Below are positions 5,695 to 9,337 of a DNA stretch of 9,337 bases, one piece after another (positions within the stretch are counted from its first letter, which is position 1; each line of letters starts with the position of its first letter). A model generated the notes under the pieces. The model ran no database searches. It was not told the origin of the DNA and saw only the letters and a program-made list of their open reading frames with translations. The stretch is taken from positions 1 to 9,337 of the forward strand of contig DNSH01000150.1 of the NCBI GenBank assembly GCA_003499715.1. Direction: 5' to 3'. The translations under genes were made by a program, and so were the position numbers. The stretch is from Candidatus Mesolinea sp. GTDB taxonomy: Bacteria; Chloroflexota; Anaerolineae; Anaerolineales; Anaerolineaceae.

Positions 5695-8600
5695 ATGAAA
5701 ACGAAGAACTTTTTGAAAGTTCTGGGTGTGTTGATTGCCGTCGCGCTGCTTTTGGCCGTGCTGCCCATGCAGGCGAAGGCACAGGGGGGCAGCAATACGC
5801 TTAACGTGGCGAGCTGGACTGGACCAACTCCATTGGCGAATGTTTCCGGTCGCGAAACCGTCTTAAAAGTTGGAGATACCTATCACATGTGGTATCAAGG
5901 CGGCGGAAAGCTTTACCACGCAACCTCAACGACTCCAACAGGTTTCACCACCGGAACAGAAAATGTTTTTACTGGTGGTACTCCGGTTGACCTTAACTCC
6001 GTTACGGTGATCGTAGAAGGGAGCACCTTCAATATGATCGCGTATGGTGCCACTGAGCAAGAATTTGCACTATATACATCGACCGATGGTGTGAGCTGGA
6101 CTAAAAGTGCCGTGGTTTTTACAGGAACTACAGAATTATTCGGTGCAGGTTTCACCAAGATTGATGGGCCGTTCCTGTTTAAATTAGAGAGTGGCTATCG
6201 CTTGTACTTCCAGGTGAAAACAGATGGTGGTAACAGGTATGACATTTATGCTGCTGATTCCACCACAATTGGTGGACCTTACACACTGAACTCCGAAAAC
6301 CCAGTGCTTTCGCCTTCTTCTACTGTTACGGATTGGGATGGCAAATTTGTAATGCATCCTTGGGTAGTCAAGGACGGCGATGTCTATTATATGTGGTACA
6401 GCGCACATAATGGTTCCAGTGCACAACGGCTTGGGATGGCAAAATCCACTGATGGATTGCACTGGGTCAAGAGCCCGGGAAACCCAATTATTGCTGATCC
6501 AACTCTAGGTTACGCTGAGCCATCGGTAATTAAAGATGGCAATACCTGGCGGATGTGGCTCATTGCTCGTCCTTCTGATCAAGTGGTCTATTATGAAGCC
6601 ACCGGCCCGTTCGAATTCCAGACCATTCAGGCGGCGATTGATAAGGCTAGCGAGGGAGATACGATCAACGTGGCAGCTGGGACGTATAACGAAGACTTGG
6701 AAATCGGCAAATCGATTACGTTGTTAGGGCCAAATGCTGATATCTCCCCCAACACCGGAACACGTGTTGCTGAAGCTGTTGTGGCACCCATAGACGAAAC
6801 TGGCAAAGCAGATCCGGCAATTCTTATAACGAGCAACAACGTTGCGTTAACCGTTAAGGGAATAAAGTTCGATATGGGGAATACGCATGATAATAGTGAT
6901 CGGTTTGTTGAATCAATTAACAAGACCGGTGTTACCCTTAATATTGAAAAGAACATTTTTGCCAGTGCACCTTCTTGTATTAATGGCAACTGGTACATCA
7001 CTGGAACCACAAACCCATTCAGCCTTACTCTCAAAGATAATTTCTTTACTGGCAGCAAGGACTCGAACGGTATCTCTTTGTGGGGCAATGGTCATACCGT
7101 CGATATCCAGGATAATGTTTGGCAAGATAACGGCGGATGGGCAGTTAACTTCAACAATGTTTCGGGTACATTCAATAACAATAAGCTCTTTGATACAGAA
7201 GACAATGGTCCAGACTGGTCGAATGAGCAAGCGGGATTCCTGTTTGCGTCCGCGAATAATCTTACGCTTACTAATAACATCTTTGATGGGCTACCCAATC
7301 CATATATTCGCATTTACGATTCCTTCTCTGGAACACTAGATGCCCATAACAATACATTTGAGAATGCTGAAGATTCAACACTTGGAGCTATTCGAATTTC
7401 AGCTGGCGCTAACCTGAGCGGCGCTAAGTTTGAAAATAACAGCTTTATCAATGTTCCCTTTGCTGTTCAAAACTTGGCTGCGAGCAACTTAGATACCTCG
7501 CCCAACTGGTGGGGTTCGATCAAGGGGCCGGCAAGCGGCACCATTTCTGGCACTGTGACCTATGACCCCTGGTGTGGGGATGCGGCTTGCTCGTTCCTAG
7601 TCTCTGGCACTGAGCCTGGTGAAAGCGGAATCTTCGTACAGAATGGTAATTTGGTCATCAAAGGCCAAGTGAACGTTCCAGGCGGCATCGAGCTGAATGA
7701 ACCTGGCTTGACCGTCGTGCTCAAAGATGGCGCAGTGGTGCATAATACTTCTCCCTGCTTCATCGTGAACGCGGATAACGTCACCATCACCTCCGAAACG
7801 ATTGGCGGCGCCAAGTGCGTGCCGACCGGCGGCGCAAACGGTATTGATGTGGCTGCCGGCCTGACGGACATTCGAGTGGCAGGGTTAGAGATTGACGGCA
7901 CGGGCGAAGACACTGGCGATGGTATTCACTTTGCTGGCGTTGTGACGGATGTCCTCCTTGTGGACAACTTTATTCATGATTTAGATGGTAACGGTGTCTC
8001 CTTTGGCGGTCAACCTGCTGGTTTACAAGATATCCATGGCAACCTGTTTATGAATAACACGGGGAAGGGTATCGAAGCTGGCTCATTCACAGTACTCGCG
8101 GAATTTAACTCTTGGGGTAATTATGCAGGACCTACAGCCGGCGATGGCATTAGCTCGGGCGTGGATGCTGACCCCTGGACGCATGTAGATCTGTACTTAG
8201 GAACAACTGGTACCCCCAGCCCGCATTATGTATTAACTGGTGGAGAGATTACCTATGAGATTTATGGGAATTTCCAGAACGTCATAGGTGCAGATTTTAA
8301 CTTGAAGTATCCCGATGGGTTAGTTGTTAAATCGACTACTCCTGGTACAGTGTTCGAAAATCAGAGTATCTTGACTACTACACCCGGAAAGATTAACTTT
8401 ATGGGTTACCAAATGGGAGGGAGTGCGGTTACTGGTCAAAATCTAAAGTTGTTTAGTGTGACATTCACAGCACCTGCAACCGCTGGAACCTTTGCCATAG
8501 ATTTGGATGAGACGACAGATTTATTTAGCATGGCTCCTACGAGCGAGCCTTCGTCTTCGAACAATATCTATGCTGCTCAACTCCAGGATGCAGTTTTAAA

Positions 8601-9337
8601 TGTTGTTGATCCGCTCAGCCTGACTGATATAGAGCTGTGGGAATCTGTCGACGCGTCGTATTGGACGAAAGTTTACGGCACGTTAGCTGACGGCTACACC
8701 ATGGTGATTGATCCGGCGAATGCATTTGAGTATCTGGATGCCGCTAATCCGGTTGTGAACCGCACGCTGGCTGATGGCTTGCATCCGTTTACTCTGGATA
8801 CCAGTAGTCTGCCAACAGGATTTTATGCATACTGGGCGGCCAAAGGTGTGACTGAAGATGCCGTTCCAGGTACCTGGCAAGCTAGAATGTGGCTGATTAT
8901 CACTGGCGAAGAGCCCATGTTCTATTTGAAAGTCGATGGAGATAGCTACGATCTAATTGACGGTCTGCAAGGAGAGCCGAATCGGCTGCGTGTAAGTGGC
9001 GATTACCCCTTAGGCGCTTATCACTTCAACGGAACCGTATCTGATACGCTCGGTTTTACAGATAGCGTAGCGGTAAATATCACCTTTATCGCACCGCTCA
9101 GCCTGACTGATATAGAGCTGTTGGAATCTGTCGACCTATCAACCTGGACGAAAGTTTATGGAACGTTAGCTGAGGGCTACACCATGGTGATTGATCCGGT
9201 GAATGAATTTGAGTATCTGGATGCGGATAATCCGACCGTGAACCGCACGCTGGCTAATGGTCTGCACCCGTTCACTCTGGATACCAGTAGTCTGCCAACA
9301 GGCTTTTATCCCTACTGGGCGGCCAAAGGTGTGACTG
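5695..9337 (+). CDS. Giant secreted modular surface protein (propeller, two beta-helices, cohesin, tandem repeats), 3' end cut
   Basis: The frame is open from the ATG at 5695 to the window end, 1214 codons without a stop. A Sec signal peptide (1-29, AKA|Q) is followed by five beta-propeller blades (about 60-305) with HMWYQG, ALYTSTDGVSWTK, RLYFQVK, YYMWYSA...MAKSTDGLHWVKSPGNP and WRMWLIA motifs, like the GH43/GH32/GH130 clan fold. A right-handed beta-helix (about 307-630) starts FQTIQAAIDKASEGDTINVA, then AGTYNEDLEI, and ends NWWGS..GP...YDPW. A second beta-helix (about 640-829) ends NSWGNYAGP...DADPW. A cohesin-like domain (about 840-970) contains VIGADFNLKYPDGLVV and LKLFSVTFTAPATAG. From 973 a 161-residue unit repeats. 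The ribosome site AGGAGAG is 10 bases before the ATG. These modules suggest glycan binding or processing and surface scaffolding, possibly of the polysaccharide made by the divergent operon. Enzyme activity is not shown: the acidic residue expected in the DPxV-type propeller motif is replaced (MHPWVVKDG, AEPSVIKDG). Domain calls are from pattern only. Confidence 0.93.
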   Translation, partial: MKTKNFLKVLGVLIAVALLLAVLPMQAKAQGGSNTLNVASWTGPTPLANVSGRETVLKVGDTYHMWYQGGGKLYHATSTTPTGFTTGTENVFTGGTPVDLNSVTVIVEGSTFNMIAYGATEQEFALYTSTDGVSWTKSAVVFTGTTELFGAGFTKIDGPFLFKLESGYRLYFQVKTDGGNRYDIYAADSTTIGGPYTLNSENPVLSPSSTVTDWDGKFVMHPWVVKDGDVYYMWYSAHNGSSAQRLGMAKSTDGLHWVKSPGNPIIADPTLGYAEPSVIKDGNTWRMWLIARPSDQVVYYEATGPFEFQTIQAAIDKASEGDTINVAAGTYNEDLEIGKSITLLGPNADISPNTGTRVAEAVVAPIDETGKADPAILITSNNVALTVKGIKFDMGNTHDNSDRFVESINKTGVTLNIEKNIFASAPSCINGNWYITGTTNPFSLTLKDNFFTGSKDSNGISLWGNGHTVDIQDNVWQDNGGWAVNFNNVSGTFNNNKLFDTEDNGPDWSNEQAGFLFASANNLTLTNNIFDGLPNPYIRIYDSFSGTLDAHNNTFENAEDSTLGAIRISAGANLSGAKFENNSFINVPFAVQNLAASNLDTSPNWWGSIKGPASGTISGTVTYDPWCGDAACSFLVSGTEPGESGIFVQNGNLVIKGQVNVPGGIELNEPGLTVVLKDGAVVHNTSPCFIVNADNVTITSETIGGAKCVPTGGANGIDVAAGLTDIRVAGLEIDGTGEDTGDGIHFAGVVTDVLLVDNFIHDLDGNGVSFGGQPAGLQDIHGNLFMNNTGKGIEAGSFTVLAEFNSWGNYAGPTAGDGISSGVDADPWTHVDLYLGTTGTPSPHYVLTGGEITYEIYGNFQNVIGADFNLKYPDGLVVKSTTPGTVFENQSILTTTPGKINFMGYQMGGSAVTGQNLKLFSVTFTAPATAGTFAIDLDETTDLFSMAPTSEPSSSNNIYAAQLQDAVLNVVDPLSLTDIELWESVDASYWTKVYGTLADGYTMVIDPANAFEYLDAANPVVNRTLADGLHPFTLDTSSLPTGFYAYWAAKGVTEDAVPGTWQARMWLIITGEEPMFYLKVDGDSYDLIDGLQGEPNRLRVSGDYPLGAYHFNGTVSDTLGFTDSVAVNITFIAPLSLTDIELLESVDLSTWTKVYGTLAEGYTMVIDPVNEFEYLDADNPTVNRTLANGLHPFTLDTSSLPTGFYPYWAAKGVT
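8611..9093 (+). repeat. 161-residue tandem unit, copy 1 (483 bp)
   Basis: The unit starts PLSLTDIELWESVD and ends with ITFIA just before the next PLSLTDIELLESVD. It has two halves. The first, with GYTMVIDP, NRTLADGLHPFTLDTSSLPTG and FYAYWAAKGV, leads to a link VPGTWQARMWLII. The second has the look of a beta-sandwich (PMFYLKVDGDSYDLIDGL, YPLGAYHFNGTVSD, SVAVNITF). I do not recognise the domain. It is a repeated extracellular stalk or binding module by context. Confidence 0.85.
9094..9337 (+). repeat. 161-residue tandem unit, copy 2 (first 244 bp, cut by the window)
   Basis: It begins exactly 483 bp after copy 1. My hand alignment of the visible 244 bp to 8611-8854 gives about 26 mismatches and no gaps, close to 89 percent identity. 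The changes include both silent and amino-acid-changing sites. The ending GLHPFTLDTSSLPTGFYPYW matches copy 1 in all but one residue. The array may continue beyond the window. Confidence 0.9.

Noticed and set aside
5913..7913. Minus-strand open frames of 73-153 residues
   Set aside because: They overlap the continuous, domain-rich giant gene on the plus strand and show no family motifs.

Overview
The window looks like a chromosomal piece of a bacterium that builds an exported polysaccharide and large secreted surface proteins. I favour the Chloroflexota, probably Anaerolineae. The grounds are cohesin modules in non-cellulosomal secreted proteins, a Thr/Pro/Glu/Ser-rich linker in the LCP protein, a cohesin protein ending in a 'LLLPLIVR' tail, and an LCP protein beside a Wzm-type exporter. 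No ribosomal or other phylogenetic marker is present, so this is inference.

Left half (1-4560, all minus strand, read right to left): a polysaccharide assembly operon. It opens with a NusG/RfaH-family regulator (4045-4560) behind a perfect extended -10 box (4666-4674). After 126 bp holding an inverted repeat come an LCP-family (LytR-CpsA-Psr) protein (2806-3918), a GT-B glycosyltransferase (1707-2777), an ABC-2 polysaccharide exporter permease (856-1710, 4-bp overlap with the glycosyltransferase) and a family 2 glycosyltransferase (811 down to base 1, running off the window). The likely logic is that the RfaH-like protein keeps polymerase going through a long operon, the glycosyltransferases build the glycan on a lipid carrier, the permease exports it with an ATPase not seen here, and the LCP protein attaches it to the cell wall or another acceptor.

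Right half (4782-9337, plus strand, divergent): secreted proteins. A small secreted cohesin-domain protein (4782-5303) is followed by 391 bp without a protein gene. That gap holds a promoter and what looks like a long, folded RNA leader whose 3' half partly resembles c-di-AMP (ydaO/yuaA) riboswitches. The leader precedes a very large secreted protein open from 5695 to the window end (at least 1214 residues). It has a signal peptide, a five-bladed beta-propeller, two right-handed beta-helix modules with matching end signatures, a cohesin-like domain, and the start of a tandem array of a 161-residue unit that I do not recognise.

No tRNA, rRNA, CRISPR array, transposase or integrase was seen. 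The most interesting items are the structured leader with its giant modular protein, and the 161-residue repeat.
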